A stretch of 26,008 nucleotides of DNA from Candidatus Baldrarchaeota archaeon (GCA_030587435.1 JAUQZC010000059.1:1-26008), one strand, 5' to 3'; shown: positions 7,861 to 16,527, counted from the stretch's first letter. The notes: generated from the letters alone by a model not told the origin. Numbers and translations are program-made.

Positions 7861-8498
7861 TTCTCTCTTCTCTCCTCTACGTATCTTCCTCTGAGGCGGA
7901 TTTCTTTTATTTGTTGTAAGACTTTGTCTGTATAGTCTTTCATGACTTTTCGATATCCTTTGACTATCCATTCGAAGTATTTTTTGGCCATTTGGTGATG
8001 GGTGCTTTCTAATGCTCTTTCCATTAAGTGCAGGTCGACTGCACGGTCTTCTAAGCTGTTTGAGTGGGATGATAATCCGAAGTCAACAAAGACTATTTGA
8101 TTACTATCAGTAAGTATGATATTGGATGTAGTTAGATCTCCATGAATAATACCTGTTTTATGCATTTTTCCTATGTTTTCTCCGATTTTTATGCATATTT
8201 CTTTTCTTTTTTCTATTGGTAGACTGTCTAAAACTTCTTTTAATGTTTTTCCTTTAACATCTTCCATTAGGATCGAGGATTCTGCTAAATTTACCATAAA
8301 AATAATTGGTGTAGGTATGCCTCTTTTGCGAACTTCAGATATCATTCTTGCTTCATGTTTAGTTCTGTGTGTCCGGATAGTTTCATCTAGTTCTTTGATG
8401 CGATATTTTTTAGGTATTCTCCATTTTCTTATGACCTCAAACTCGTACCACTTTTCTCTAAAGAGCCAAGCTTCTGCGCCCTTTTTAATTAATGCCAT
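7857..8498 (-). CDS. bud32: KEOPS kinase/ATPase Bud32
   Basis: A 213-aa small atypical protein kinase of the PRPK/Bud32 family. MALIKKGAEAWLF is the short N-lobe motif. KYRIKELDETIRTHRTKHEARMI contains the family's R-T-x-x-E-A-R pattern. HGDLTTSNIIL is the catalytic loop and FVDFGLSSHS the DFG metal-binding motif. In KEOPS it uses ATP to drive Kae1 in tRNA t6A synthesis. Here it stands alone rather than fused to Kae1. I choose the third ATG (8498), six bases after AAAGGG; two in-frame ATGs at 8504 and 8513 are alternatives. An operator-like palindrome lies just upstream. Confidence 0.93.
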   Translation of the reverse strand: MALIKKGAEAWLFREKWYEFEVIRKWRIPKKYRIKELDETIRTHRTKHEARMISEVRKRGIPTPIIFMVNLAESSILMEDVKGKTLKEVLDSLPIEKRKEICIKIGENIGKMHKTGIIHGDLTTSNIILTDSNQIVFVDFGLSSHSNSLEDRAVDLHLMERALESTHHQMAKKYFEWIVKGYRKVMKDYTDKVLQQIKEIRLRGRYVEERREK

Positions 8499-8524
8499 GA
8501 CCATCCCTTTCATAGGTTATTTAA

Positions 8525-8548
8525 AACATTAACGTAATGTTAACATTA
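8525..8548. repeat. Triple alternating inverted repeat upstream of bud32
   Basis: AACATTA (8525-8531), ACG, TAATGTT (8535-8541), AACATTA (8542-8548). The last two form a perfect 14-bp palindrome, and the first two an inverted repeat with a 3-nt spacer. It sits 27-50 nt before the chosen bud32 start, where a promoter would be expected. Confidence 0.6.
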
Positions 8549-8603
8549 AATTACATTCGAAGATTAATCTAAAAGTAGAATTTACTAGGAAAAGTTTTGT
8601 GAA

Positions 8604-8780
8604 TTACTCTTTTCTTTTATATTCTGTGTATCCGCATTTACCGCATGAGTATCTATCTTTATGTTCAGCTAGAAAGACTCCGGGACCACATCTTGGACAA
8701 AATCTCCGTTTTCTAACTATTTTTCCCTCCTGTATTTCATAGTATGTTCTGACCATTGCCTTGGGTGCTTTTTTTGCCAT
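8604..8780 (-). CDS. rps27ae: 30S ribosomal protein S27ae (eS31)
   Basis: A 58-aa protein, beginning [16 protein letters not shown] and ending [14 protein letters not shown]. Four cysteines (RFCPRCGPG and SCGKCG) form the zinc ribbon of S27ae, including the [13 protein letters not shown] segment. There is no ubiquitin fusion, as expected in archaea. Start ATG is preceded by GAGGTGG. It lies between S24e and Bud32, in the usual archaeal order. Confidence 0.96.
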   Translation of the reverse strand: MAKKAPKAMVRTYYEIQEGKIVRKRRFCPRCGPGVFLAEHKDRYSCGKCGYTEYKRKE

Positions 8781-8919
8781 TCAACCACCTCTACCATATT
8801 TTGAGATTTAATTCGATTTTAAGTAGTTCATCTTTATCTTGAATTATAACTTCATTGGTAAATTCGAGTTCAGGTTTTTGAGACCCGTTATTAAATAATT
8901 TGAATTTGTTTAAACTACG

Positions 8920-9231
8920 TTATTTTTCTTCTTTCTTTTCCTCTGTTTCCAATTTATTTCTTTCTATGATATGTTTGGGTTCAATGGCTAATGCTTTTTC
9001 TTTGCTCTCATATATTCTTGCCTCGCCTTTTGTTTCGGGTTTTCCAGTCTCTGAATATAGATGTTCAATGTATACGCAATCTATATCTTTGCTTAGGATT
9101 GCCGCTAGTTTTTTGCGTATGTCTGTTCTTTTCGGCGTACCTTGTCCAGGATGAATTACAATAAATTCTAATTCTTTCCTTTCTAATAGGGGATTTTCTT
9201 TTTCAGAGATTATTTTTATCTCGAAGGACAC
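8920..9231 (-). CDS. rps24e: 30S ribosomal protein S24e
   Basis: A 103-aa protein from a GTG at 9231, following GGAGGGATC. It opens FEIKIISEKENPLLERKE and includes GTPKRTDIRKKLAAILS, GEARIYESKEKALAIEP and a polar K/E-rich tail, all typical of S24e. The frame could start at 9252 (ATG), but the added residues do not match the family. It overlaps the 3' end of the dephospho-CoA kinase gene by 29 nt. The same frame stays open for 42 codons past the stop. Confidence 0.93.
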   Translation of the reverse strand: MSFEIKIISEKENPLLERKELEFIVIHPGQGTPKRTDIRKKLAAILSKDIDCVYIEHLYSETGKPETKGEARIYESKEKALAIEPKHIIERNKLETEEKKEEK

Positions 9232-9760
9232 TCTTTGATCCCTCCATTTCAAGTAAAATCTTCCTTATTTCTTCTTTTGTTTTTTGATCGGATTTCACTA
9301 TTACCACACCTTCATGTGGCTGACCATAGAGGATGATAGATCCTTCAGGTGCGAGATATATTGCGGGGAGGGCTAATAAGTCTTCTTCTCCATCTACTAG
9401 TATTATAACTTCTTTTCTCTTTAACATTGCTTCCTCTACCGCGTTCCAAGCATCAAAGGTTATGGTACCCGGCGGGTTGACGGCCTTAACTAACGTTTCT
9501 TTGTCGGTGTAATCAATTTTTACGTTACTTTCTTTTCTCATAGTTTTTTGGTCTATTATGGCTATCGATAAGGGAATGTGATATTTTTTTGCCGAATATG
9601 TAACTATGTCTCCCACTGTAATGATTTTAGGAGGATGAAGTTTTTTTATGATTTCTTTAATAATTTTGAATGTGATGTTTGGTGGACCTTTTATGAGTTG
9701 TCCTAAGGGTTTTTTAAGTTTGTTTCGTAGGTGTTCGGGTAATTTGAAAACTAGTTGCAA
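9203..9760 (-). CDS. GTP-dependent dephospho-CoA kinase (DUF359 family)
   Basis: A 185-aa protein. It contains KIITVGDIVTYSAKKYHI, SIAIIDQKTMRKES, KAVNPPGTITFDAWNAVEEA and ILVDGEEDLLALPAIYLAP, the conserved blocks of archaeal DUF359, members of which have been shown to phosphorylate dephospho-CoA with GTP as the last step of CoA synthesis. The GEEDL acidic cluster fits the proposed metal/GTP site. The start is a TTG ten nt after the Spt4 stop. It lies between Spt4 and S24e, its common archaeal neighbourhood. Confidence 0.9.
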   Translation of the reverse strand: MQLVFKLPEHLRNKLKKPLGQLIKGPPNITFKIIKEIIKKLHPPKIITVGDIVTYSAKKYHIPLSIAIIDQKTMRKESNVKIDYTDKETLVKAVNPPGTITFDAWNAVEEAMLKRKEVIILVDGEEDLLALPAIYLAPEGSIILYGQPHEGVVIVKSDQKTKEEIRKILLEMEGSKSVLRDKNNL

Positions 9761-9770
9761 TGTTATCTAC

Positions 9771-9959
9771 CTAGCGTACTCTAAATGCGTATCTTCCAGG
9801 TTGGGTGATTTGTAATTTCTTTGCAATTTCAGATTTTTGAGGATCAATTATAATAATAAGTCCAGCAAAATCGTCGGAAAGAGTATGAGTTTTACAATAC
9901 GGGCATATACTTTGATTTGTAACTATTCTATGACAGTTTCTACATGCCTTTTCTTTCAT
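9771..9959 (-). CDS. spt4: Transcription elongation factor Spt4 (RNA polymerase subunit E'')
   Basis: A 62-aa zinc protein. CRNCHR at residues 5-10 and CPYCKTH at 19-25 supply four cysteines. LSDDFAGLIIIIDPQKSEIAKKL is the Spt5-NGN contact strand region. Spt4 with Spt5 forms the elongation factor that clamps RNA polymerase. Its first 20 nt overlap the end of rpo7. Confidence 0.95.
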   Translation of the reverse strand: MKEKACRNCHRIVTNQSICPYCKTHTLSDDFAGLIIIIDPQKSEIAKKLQITQPGRYAFRVR

Positions 9960-10530
9960 CTTTCTTTTCCTCCTTCTCTGCCTCTATTCTTTTAACTTCT
10001 TCTTTTATCCATTCTATTTTTCCTAGGAACGGTTGCCTCATCGTTAAGCCTAATTTTCCGCTTCTTGACCCTCCTTTTAAACTAACGGCAACTATTCTTG
10101 CCCTTACACGGTCGTTTTCAGATATTACTTTGCCTGTTTCTCTCCCTATTAGTGCGGATCTTTTTGAATCATACGTGATAAAGTCATCAGTTATTTGGCT
10201 AACATGACATAATCCATCAAGAGGCCCTAGTCGAACGAAAACCCCAAAGTTAAGTACTTCTATCACCTCTCCTTCAACAACTTCTTGTAACATTGGTTGA
10301 AAGGTTAAAACTGTGAATATCACATCATGATACGTGGCACCATCTCCCGGTATAATTCTTCCTAAACCAATACTTTCGACGTTCATCACCGCTATGATAT
10401 ATCCCAGTTTTGGGTCAATGGTTCCTTCAAGTTCCTTTCTAAGTACCTCTAAGGCAGCATCCTCGATGGGTTCGCTGAGTTTATTAGGTGGAATTCGCAC
10501 AACATCCTCAACTTTAATTAATTTGTACAT
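9940..10530 (-). CDS. rpo7: RNA polymerase subunit Rpo7 (E')
   Basis: A 196-aa protein. The N-terminal tip domain begins MYKLIKVEDVVRIPPNKL. The C-terminal S1/OB domain includes VVEGEVIEVLNFGVFVRLGPLDGLCHVSQI, and GKLGLTMRQPFLGK near residue 170. With Rpo4 it forms the RNA polymerase stalk that helps open-complex formation and binds exiting RNA. The start is the ATG at 10530; an ATG seven codons upstream overlaps the GGGGGA ribosome binding site. The C-terminus is a K/E-rich helix. Confidence 0.95.
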   Translation of the reverse strand: MYKLIKVEDVVRIPPNKLSEPIEDAALEVLRKELEGTIDPKLGYIIAVMNVESIGLGRIIPGDGATYHDVIFTVLTFQPMLQEVVEGEVIEVLNFGVFVRLGPLDGLCHVSQITDDFITYDSKRSALIGRETGKVISENDRVRARIVAVSLKGGSRSGKLGLTMRQPFLGKIEWIKEEVKRIEAEKEEKKDERKGM

Positions 10531-10677
10531 TGCTGATACAGTCCCCCACATTACGAGTATTTAATTGTGATTGTAAAAATGATAAATTAAGATGTATTGA
10601 AGGAAGTTTAAGATTGGTTTTGATGTAATTTATCAAGCCTTATATGTGTTTCGTATTACACACATGCTTTCTAGAGC

Positions 10678-11100
10678 TTATGGGATTTCTCCTTCAATAA
10701 CCAAGTGTGACATTTGCCTAAGAAATATAACCGGTGCTCCTACTTCCCTAATTTTTCTTCTTAATTCGTTATCACAAGTGCAGATTACATAGTCTTTCTT
10801 TTTTGCTAATCGCACTAATAACTGATCGGTGCTTTCACCTACTTTAGGCCTTAAAGGCATTATTTTAAATTTTTTGGCTAATTTCAATGCAAATTTTGCG
10901 ATACGCTGTGTTTTAGGATTTGAAACATTGAATAATTTTTTAAGTTCATCAATAACTCCTTCAGGGACTACGATCTCATATTTTAACTCCAATAGTTTAT
11001 CTAGCTCAGCTGTAATGTTTATGTTTAGTTGGACTGGTAGCATTAACATGTTCGTGTCCAACACAACTTTTAAAATGTTTTTCTTCTTCATTTTTACCAT
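10678..11100 (-). CDS. PIN-domain nuclease, Fcf1/Utp24-like
   Basis: A 140-aa PIN domain. [13 protein letters not shown] gives the first acidic residue, [12 protein letters not shown] the second, [14 protein letters not shown] the third, and [14 protein letters not shown] the last. The four-acid active site therefore looks complete. The family belongs with Fcf1/Utp24, which in eukaryotes cleaves pre-18S rRNA. Archaeal members next to aIF2 gamma are thought to act in rRNA processing, but this is inference from position. The ATG overlaps the aIF2 gamma stop by seven bases. Confidence 0.85.
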   Translation of the reverse strand: MVKMKKKNILKVVLDTNMLMLPVQLNINITAELDKLLELKYEIVVPEGVIDELKKLFNVSNPKTQRIAKFALKLAKKFKIMPLRPKVGESTDQLLVRLAKKKDYVICTCDNELRRKIREVGAPVIFLRQMSHLVIEGEIP

Positions 11101-12356
11101 TTTATTACTCCGTGTCCTATGAGCCTCCACCTTCCGCCTATGTTTCTACTAATAGCTACTCTTTCCCCTTCTTCGGCACATACGGGTCTTCTTAATTGGA
11201 TTTCGGCTTCATCTTTGACAGCCTCCGTAACGATGCCAACTGTTACAGCTGTACCCACGTTTAACATGAGAGTTTCATTCTTTTTTATTTCTTCGACCTT
11301 TTTTAGATCCTCGGTACCCACTGCCCTTTCCATGAGATAAACCTCGATACGTAACACGTCGTGCACTGGTGGTAGTGTGTCAGGTTTACCAGCAATGTTT
11401 CCGACCAGCCCATCAGCTTTCGTTAAGGAAGGATCGAGTTTTGTTCCAACACCAATTAAGCCTCCTGGACCAGCCTCTTTTAATGGTACGTATGGACCAG
11501 CCTTTAGACTTGTAACCTCGGTGAACAGTGGTTCGTACTCTATTTTTCTGAGTTTTTTAACCGGTAATCCTGGTCGTATTTCGATTTCATCTCCAATTTT
11601 GAGTTTGCCCTGTATTATTGCTCCACCAAGTACTCCACCTTTTAGTTCGTCAGGTCTTGTTCCGGGTTTATTTATGTCAAAGGATCTAGCGATGTAAAAT
11701 CTGGTCGGTTTAGTTGGATCTCTTTCTGGCGTAGGAATAATTTCTTCTATTGCTTGAACAAGTGTATGCAGATTTACTTTATGGATAGCAGAAATCGGTA
11801 TTATAGGTGCATTCTCGGCTATTGTCCCTTCAACAAATTTTTTAATTTGCCTATAGTTTTCCAACGCTTTTTCTTTCGATACTAATTCCACTTTGTTTTG
11901 CACAATAATTATGTTCTTCACGCCAATTATTTGAAGTGCAGCAAAGTGTTCTCGTGTTTGGGGCTGTGGACACGGTTCATTAGCGGCAATAACTAGGATT
12001 GCGCCGTCCATTAGCGCTGCGCCTGAAAGCATTGTTGCCATTAGTATTTCATGACCAGGACTATCGACAAAGGAAACTCTTCGTAATACTTGTAGTTTAG
12101 ACCCGCAGTATGGACAAGTATCTCCTCCAGCCAAGTAAGTGGTTGTAAAGCATTTGGGAGGGGGGCATTTCGGACATTTTCTAATTGTTGTGTCAGCATA
12201 ACCTAATTTGATTGAAATTCCTCTTCTAATTTCTTCGCTGTGTCTGTCCGTCCATTGGCCGGATAAAGCTTCAACTAGGGTGGTTTTACCGTGATCTACA
12301 TGACCAACGGTACCAATGTTAACTTCACATTGAATTATTTCATCTTTTAATACCAT
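11094..12356 (-). CDS. eif2g: Translation initiation factor aIF2, gamma subunit
   Basis: A 420-aa GTPase that delivers Met-tRNAi to the small subunit. [15 protein letters not shown] is the P loop (~14-28), a zinc knuckle is seen at CPKC...CPYC, VDSPGHE is G3, VQNKVEL is G4 and PISAIHK is G5. It is followed by domains II and III ([40 protein letters not shown]). The start is the second ATG (12356), because GGAGG abuts the first ATG two codons earlier. Upstream gap 12357-12617 separates it from S6e. Confidence 0.97.
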   Translation of the reverse strand: MVLKDEIIQCEVNIGTVGHVDHGKTTLVEALSGQWTDRHSEEIRRGISIKLGYADTTIRKCPKCPPPKCFTTTYLAGGDTCPYCGSKLQVLRRVSFVDSPGHEILMATMLSGAALMDGAILVIAANEPCPQPQTREHFAALQIIGVKNIIIVQNKVELVSKEKALENYRQIKKFVEGTIAENAPIIPISAIHKVNLHTLVQAIEEIIPTPERDPTKPTRFYIARSFDINKPGTRPDELKGGVLGGAIIQGKLKIGDEIEIRPGLPVKKLRKIEYEPLFTEVTSLKAGPYVPLKEAGPGGLIGVGTKLDPSLTKADGLVGNIAGKPDTLPPVHDVLRIEVYLMERAVGTEDLKKVEEIKKNETLMLNVGTAVTVGIVTEAVKDEAEIQLRRPVCAEEGERVAISRNIGGRWRLIGHGVIKW

Positions 12357-12617
12357 TTTCATCCTCCTAAGTTTAATAGAAGAAAGATTCTACCAGAGGG
12401 CTTAACAAATTTAACTATTTAAGTTTAATATTACAGTTATGATTTAATATTATTATGAGTTTCATTCCGATTAGAGTTCACTTCTTTAAGAACTTTTCTG
12501 TTTCAGATGGGGATGCGTATTAATTATACACTAAATGGATGGGAACTTTGGCTATAACAGTTATTTTAGGATTTATTACAAATTGGTTTATAATCCATAA
12601 AAATAAAGGTTGTTATC

Positions 12618-12998
12618 TTATTTTCCTAAAATTTCTTCAATCGGTTTTTCTCCTTCCTTCACTATTTTTGCATTAACTTGCACGATTTCGTCTGTTATCA
12701 TGTTCCCTCTAATGGTTTTTCTTCTTCTTTCTCCTGGCCGAGTTGGATGAAATCCCGGAGGCCCTGAGAGCAAAACTCTTTTTCTAACTCCGCCGTGAAC
12801 ATCGGGTCTCATCGGGAAACCATCTTTATCGCTTCCACCAGTTATTTCGACTTGGTATCCAGGTAGACCTATTAGGTCTCCTGAAACTACTTCTCCTATT
12901 TTTTTGCCAATTAGGGCTCTGCTTTTCTTTTCGTCTAAGGTTATTTGGTAGGTTTTACCATTTTTCGGATTGGCAAGGACAAGTTTCATTTCTGGCAT
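12618..12998 (-). CDS. rps6e: 30S ribosomal protein S6e
   Basis: A 126-aa protein, the short archaeal form without the phosphorylated eukaryotic tail. It shows LVLANPKNGKTYQITL, GKKIGEVVSGDLIGLPGYQVEITGG, DGFPMRPDVHGGVRKRVLLS and GERRRKTIRGNMITDEIVQVN. The ATG is preceded by GGAGG eight bases upstream. It lies 12 nt after the aIF5B stop and upstream of aIF2 gamma, a common archaeal arrangement. Confidence 0.97.
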   Translation of the reverse strand: MPEMKLVLANPKNGKTYQITLDEKKSRALIGKKIGEVVSGDLIGLPGYQVEITGGSDKDGFPMRPDVHGGVRKRVLLSGPPGFHPTRPGERRRKTIRGNMITDEIVQVNAKIVKEGEKPIEEILGK

Positions 12999-13010
12999 TT
13001 GATTTGCCTC

Positions 13011-14822
13011 CTATGTTCCCCAGAAGGGTTTTTCTTTTCTTTTTATTTCAATTAGTTCTTGTAGGATTTCGATTTCATCAATTGTTAGATCATTTTTAAA
13101 CTTTGTCAATAGTTTTTTCACATGCGATTCAGGGACATCTACATATAAAATGTCTCCTTCTTTGATGTGTCGCCCAACTATTGGTCCTTTAATTGATACT
13201 GCCACTTCCATACCAGTTGTGGCTTCTTTAATATTTTGTCCTTTGTCTTGTATTTGAAGGATTGACCCTACTTTTTGGTTTTCCGGATTAACTAACGTGT
13301 ATTTTGGTTGTATTCTTCCTCCAAGTACTTTTATTCCAACTATGGCTGGTTTACTTCTTCTAAATACGTATCCTGGTAGGATTTTTATTTTTCCAGGTTT
13401 TATAAGGGTTTCTAGTTCCTTTTTCTTTTGCTCTTCTCTTTTCTTAATTAACCAGTCTTCGTAGTCGTTGAAAAGCCTATAGATTATGTTGCTTTTAAAT
13501 ATTGGCACGTTAAGCTTTCTAGCTTCCTCTTCTGCATCTGGGAGAACTTTTACGTTAAAGGCTAAAATAGCCGAGAGGAAAGGATCTTTATCTCTTACTG
13601 CGATTGCTTCCATCACATCTCTTTTTGAAACATCTCCGACATCTGCTATCCTTATCGGTATATTTCTTTCCTTAAAGTAGTTAACTATAGCCTCCAAAGA
13701 TCCTAAAGTATCTGCTTTAAGAATAACCCCTGTTTTATCAGTGGATATTCTTATCTTTTCAAGTTCTTCTTCAATTTCCTTTTTAACTTCTTCAACAGTA
13801 GATTCATCCCAAACAACTCGTATTGGTGACCCGGCAACAGCTCCCTCAAGGTCTGGTGCCACTATTTTAACACCAGCTGCAGCAACGACTTCATTAACCG
13901 GATCGAACCTCTCTCTTGGATCCCTTATTTCGTCAAGAGGTTTAGGTTGAAGAAGAGATCTAATTTTAGTAACTATTACGCCGTCTAAGCCGCCGACTAC
14001 AATCAAGTCACCCTTTCTTACAACACCGTCATATATAATCGCATCAAGAGTCAGACCTAGTCCGGGTTCCTCTCTAACTTCCAAGACCACTCCTTTTCCC
14101 GGTCCTGTTACTATTGTTAACCTTTTTTTCATATATCGTTGAGCTAAGCCTGCTAAAACTGCAAGGAGCTCGGGAATACCCTCACCTGTTTTACCGCTTG
14201 TTGGAATTATGGCGACCGTCCTAGCGAAGTCTTTGACTCTATCGAGTCTCTCAGCCTGAAATCCCTCTGTAGACAGAGATCCTACGATTTCGTAGATTTT
14301 TTCGTCAAGAAATTTTTGGACATGTGGGCTTTGTTTTTTAAATGTCTCAAGAAAAGATTCATTTGGGTTTGGTTTCCATCCTGGTATTCTATCTATTTTA
14401 TTTGCAGCCACGAGAAAGGGAACCCGTCTAGATTTTAGAATATTTATGCATTCCCATGTTTGTGTTTGAAATCCTTCAATGACATCGATTACGAGTATGG
14501 CGAAATCTGCTGCTGCCCCACCGCGAGCTCTTAAATTGTAAAAAGCCTCGTGTCCCGGTGTATCTATAATTAGGAGGCCTGGAATCGTGATTTTAATGTT
14601 AAATTTTTCTAAAAGTTTTCCGCATATTTTTTTGATAACTTCTGCTGGGAGAAAAGATGCTCCTATATGCTGGGTTTGGCATCTAGCCAGACGATTGTCT
14701 GACTAGATTATGCCCCCAGCTTCACGTAGTTGGACTGCAGTTCCGCGGATTTTGTCGAGTAGGGTTGTTTTTCCATGGTCTATATGACCTAACATGACGC
14801 AAATTGGTTGTCTAAGAGTCAA
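13011..14822 (-). CDS. infB: Translation initiation factor aIF5B, coding sequence split by a BHB mRNA intron
   Basis: Exon 1 is 14709-14822 (38 codons) and exon 2 is 13011-14675; the spliced protein is 592 aa, the normal archaeal length. It promotes subunit joining. G1 is [10 protein letters not shown] (11-20), switch I GGITQHIGA (36-44), G3 IDTPGH (75-80) and G4 NKID (130-133). Domain II starts near [12 protein letters not shown] and the helix linking to domain IV ends near [11 protein letters not shown]. Start is a TTG with AGGGGGAT upstream, giving [13 protein letters not shown]. Between I38 and T39 lie 33 extra nt with an in-frame TAG, so a simple ORF scan finds only the last 466 aa, beginning at a GTG next to NKID. 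Apart from the insertion the frame is clean, which argues against a decayed gene. Ndk lies upstream and S6e downstream. Confidence 0.93.
14676..14708 (-). other. Bulge-helix-bulge intron in aIF5B mRNA
   Basis: Read 5' to 3' on the minus strand: outer helix GCTGGG, central GGCA, bulge TAA, inner TCTAGTCAGAC, loop AATC, inner GTCTGGCTAGA (one G-U pair), central TGCC, bulge AAA, outer CCCAGC. These are 6-, 4- and 11-bp helices separated by two 3-nt bulges on opposite strands, the canonical substrate of archaeal splicing endonuclease. Cutting after the second base of each bulge removes exactly 33 nt and joins ATA to ACC, restoring GGITQHIGA. The intron is phase 0 and carries TAG as its second in-frame codon. 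Confidence 0.93.
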
Positions 14823-14993
14823 TTTAAATCCCCCTATAAAATTCAATAATTGTTTAGTTTTTGAACGCAAATTAATTTAACATGAAAAGCTATTCGTTTC
14901 TATTATTTTAATACTTTAATACCTTTGTGTGAGTATTCATGAGAACAACTTAACTGAACTTTATAAATGTGATGAAAAGAAAATTGTTTGATT

Positions 14994-15440
14994 TTAGTAA
15001 AGCCAGTTTTCGTCTGTACGTTTATACTCTATTGGTTTCTCCGTTCCGAAAATTACTTTGATTTCTCTTTCTGCATTTTCTTTAGAATCTGCAGCATGTA
15101 CTACGTTCTTAGTTATGGTTAATGCATAATCTCCGCGTATTGTTCCAGGGTTTGCTTTGGAGGGGTCTGTTGCTCCTATCATATTTCTAACGATTTGAAT
15201 TGCGTTTTCTCCTTCTAGAATCATTGCAACTATTGGTGCAGAAGTTATATGTTCAATTAATTCTTGAAAAAATGATTTCCCCTTATGGACACTGTATAGT
15301 TCTTCTGCTTTTTCTTTGGAAAGCCTCATCATTTTTAATGCTACAATTTTTAATCCTTTTCTTTCCACTCGAGATATAACCTCACCAACTAAGCCTCTAA
15401 CAACTCCGTCAGGCTTAACGATTAGGAGAGTTCTCTCCAT
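14994..15440 (-). CDS. ndk: Nucleoside diphosphate kinase
   Basis: A 148-aa protein starting [29 protein letters not shown] (near 118-125) holds the phosphorylated active-site histidine, and [20 protein letters not shown] is the conserved nucleotide-binding loop. It transfers gamma-phosphate between NTPs and NDPs, GTP for the neighbouring initiation factors being an obvious use. The start ATG follows AGGAGATAGAA. The L7Ae to aIF5B neighbourhood is typical for archaeal ndk. Confidence 0.97.
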   Translation of the reverse strand: MERTLLIVKPDGVVRGLVGEVISRVERKGLKIVALKMMRLSKEKAEELYSVHKGKSFFQELIEHITSAPIVAMILEGENAIQIVRNMIGATDPSKANPGTIRGDYALTITKNVVHAADSKENAEREIKVIFGTEKPIEYKRTDENWLY

Positions 15441-15500
15441 TTCTATCTCCTCTTTTAGGACTTGATAAATAAAAATAGGATTTTATCTGAATTTCTCAGT

Positions 15501-15869
15501 TTATTTGAGCTCCTTTACTTTTTCTGCTATTTCTCGCACGAGATCTTTTGCATCCCCTGGATCAATGATACATGCTGAGGCTGCGGCAACGTCTATTCCT
15601 GCTGATGCTCCGAGTTGCTGTTTGCTTGGTACATATATGTATGGTACGTTTTTCTCTTCGCATAGAATAGGCAGATGCATTACTATTTCAGGCGGATCTA
15701 CGTCTTCAGCGATTAATACTAGTTTTGCTAGTCCTCTCTCTATGGCTTTGGTTGTTTCATTAGTACCTTTTCGTATCTGTCCGGTGTCTCTAGCTATCTC
15801 TAAGGCTTCCAGTGCTTTTTCAGCTAGTTCCTTTGGTACTGTAAATTTTACATATGGTGGTTTAGACAC
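15501..15869 (-). CDS. rpl7ae: 50S ribosomal protein L7Ae (kink-turn binding)
   Basis: A 122-aa protein from a GTG at 15869, preceded by GGAGGGAGG. An ATG eight codons earlier would put that site inside the coding region. It contains [55 protein letters not shown] and AAASACII, the L7Ae RNA-binding signature. It serves in the 50S subunit and in C/D, H/ACA RNPs and RNase P by binding kink-turns. It is transcribed away from S28e. Confidence 0.96.
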   Translation of the reverse strand: MSKPPYVKFTVPKELAEKALEALEIARDTGQIRKGTNETTKAIERGLAKLVLIAEDVDPPEIVMHLPILCEEKNVPYIYVPSKQQLGASAGIDVAAASACIIDPGDAKDLVREIAEKVKELK

Positions 15870-16026
15870 GATGCCTCCCTCCGGTTTCTTCATTTCTCAT
15901 CGGCGGTTTATGGATACTGCCAGTTTATTTATGAATTTTTCGATTACCTACTCGTAGATCGTTATCTCTTGTGGATAACTTGACAGTAAGTTTAAAAAGA
16001 TATTAAGGTAAAATAGTTGCCAGCAA

Positions 16027-16035
16027 CTTATATTT
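16027..16035 (+). promoter_or_regulatory. TATA-box candidate for S28e-L24e
   Basis: CTTATATTT lies ~80 nt before the S28e ATG. It overlaps a palindrome at 16032-16046. Confidence 0.4.
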
Positions 16036-16046
16036 GAAATTCAAAT
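16032..16046. repeat. Palindrome in the L7Ae / S28e divergent region
   Basis: ATTTGAA and TTCAAAT are perfect inverted copies around a single A. It overlaps the TATA candidate for the + strand genes, so it could be an operator. AT-rich palindromes of this size also arise by chance. Confidence 0.4.
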
Positions 16047-16112
16047 CTATAGCATGGTACGTATAAAGTCTAAAAGTATGCATACGATTATTTAGTGTTG
16101 GAGGTTGTTTTC

Positions 16113-16331
16113 ATGAGTGCAGAGGCAGATAGAGGAACTCCTGCGGAAGTTATTCAGATTATTGGTCGTACTGGAGTCACCGGAGAAATCACACAGGTGA
16201 GAGTCAGAATATTAGAAGGAAGGGACAAAGGTAGAATTCTCACAAGAAATGTTAAAGGACCCGTTAGATTGGGAGATATTTTAATGTTAAGAGAAACTGA
16301 AAGAGAAGCTAGAAAAATAGTTGTAAGATAA
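16113..16331 (+). CDS. rps28e: 30S ribosomal protein S28e
   Basis: A 72-aa protein. [26 protein letters not shown] and [27 protein letters not shown] cover the whole family. Start is the ATG at 16113 with GGAGGT upstream; a TTG six codons earlier overlaps that site. Together with L24e it is on the plus strand, unlike its usual partners L7Ae, Ndk and aIF5B. Confidence 0.97.
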   Translation: MSAEADRGTPAEVIQIIGRTGVTGEITQVRVRILEGRDKGRILTRNVKGPVRLGDILMLRETEREARKIVVR

Positions 16332-16344
16332 GGGGGGAATAATC

Positions 16345-16527
16345 GTGGTAAAAACGCAAAAATGTTCGTTCTGTGGAAGGGATATAGAGCCTGGAACAGG
16401 TATGATGTTTGTCAAAAACGATGGAACAGTGCTTTGGTTCTGTTCAAGTAAGTGTAGAAAATCTTTGGTAGAAATGAAAAGAGATCCAAGAAAATTGAAG
16501 TGGACATTAAAGTGGAAAAAGGAGTAG
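16345..16527 (+). CDS. rpl24e: 50S ribosomal protein L24e
   Basis: A 60-aa zinc protein. [20 protein letters not shown] and [12 protein letters not shown] supply four cysteines of the treble-clef finger, followed by [14 protein letters not shown]. It starts with GTG after GGGGGGAATAATC, 13 nt downstream of S28e. It converges on the DUF2118-like gene, 65 nt away. Confidence 0.97.
   Translation: MVKTQKCSFCGRDIEPGTGMMFVKNDGTVLWFCSSKCRKSLVEMKRDPRKLKWTLKWKKE

Noticed and set aside
10644..10665. Inverted repeat ATGTGT/ACACAT between the PIN gene and rpo7, considered as a further BHB intron or a terminator
   Set aside because: Both neighbours have complete family sequences, no paired bulges are seen, and no T-run follows, so there is no support for either role.
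12455..12676. Possible remnant of a membrane protein on the plus strand (open frame with one TAA at 12521, hydrophobic stretch near 12539-12605)
   Set aside because: Short, interrupted, overlaps S6e, has no ribosome binding site and no recognisable family. AT-rich spacers often give hydrophobic translations.
14676..14708. TAG in aIF5B as a pyrrolysine codon or a frameshifted pseudogene
   Set aside because: The 33-nt insertion breaks an invariant motif, folds as an exact BHB, and its removal restores the family sequence. The rest of the gene is intact, so neither decay nor simple recoding is needed.
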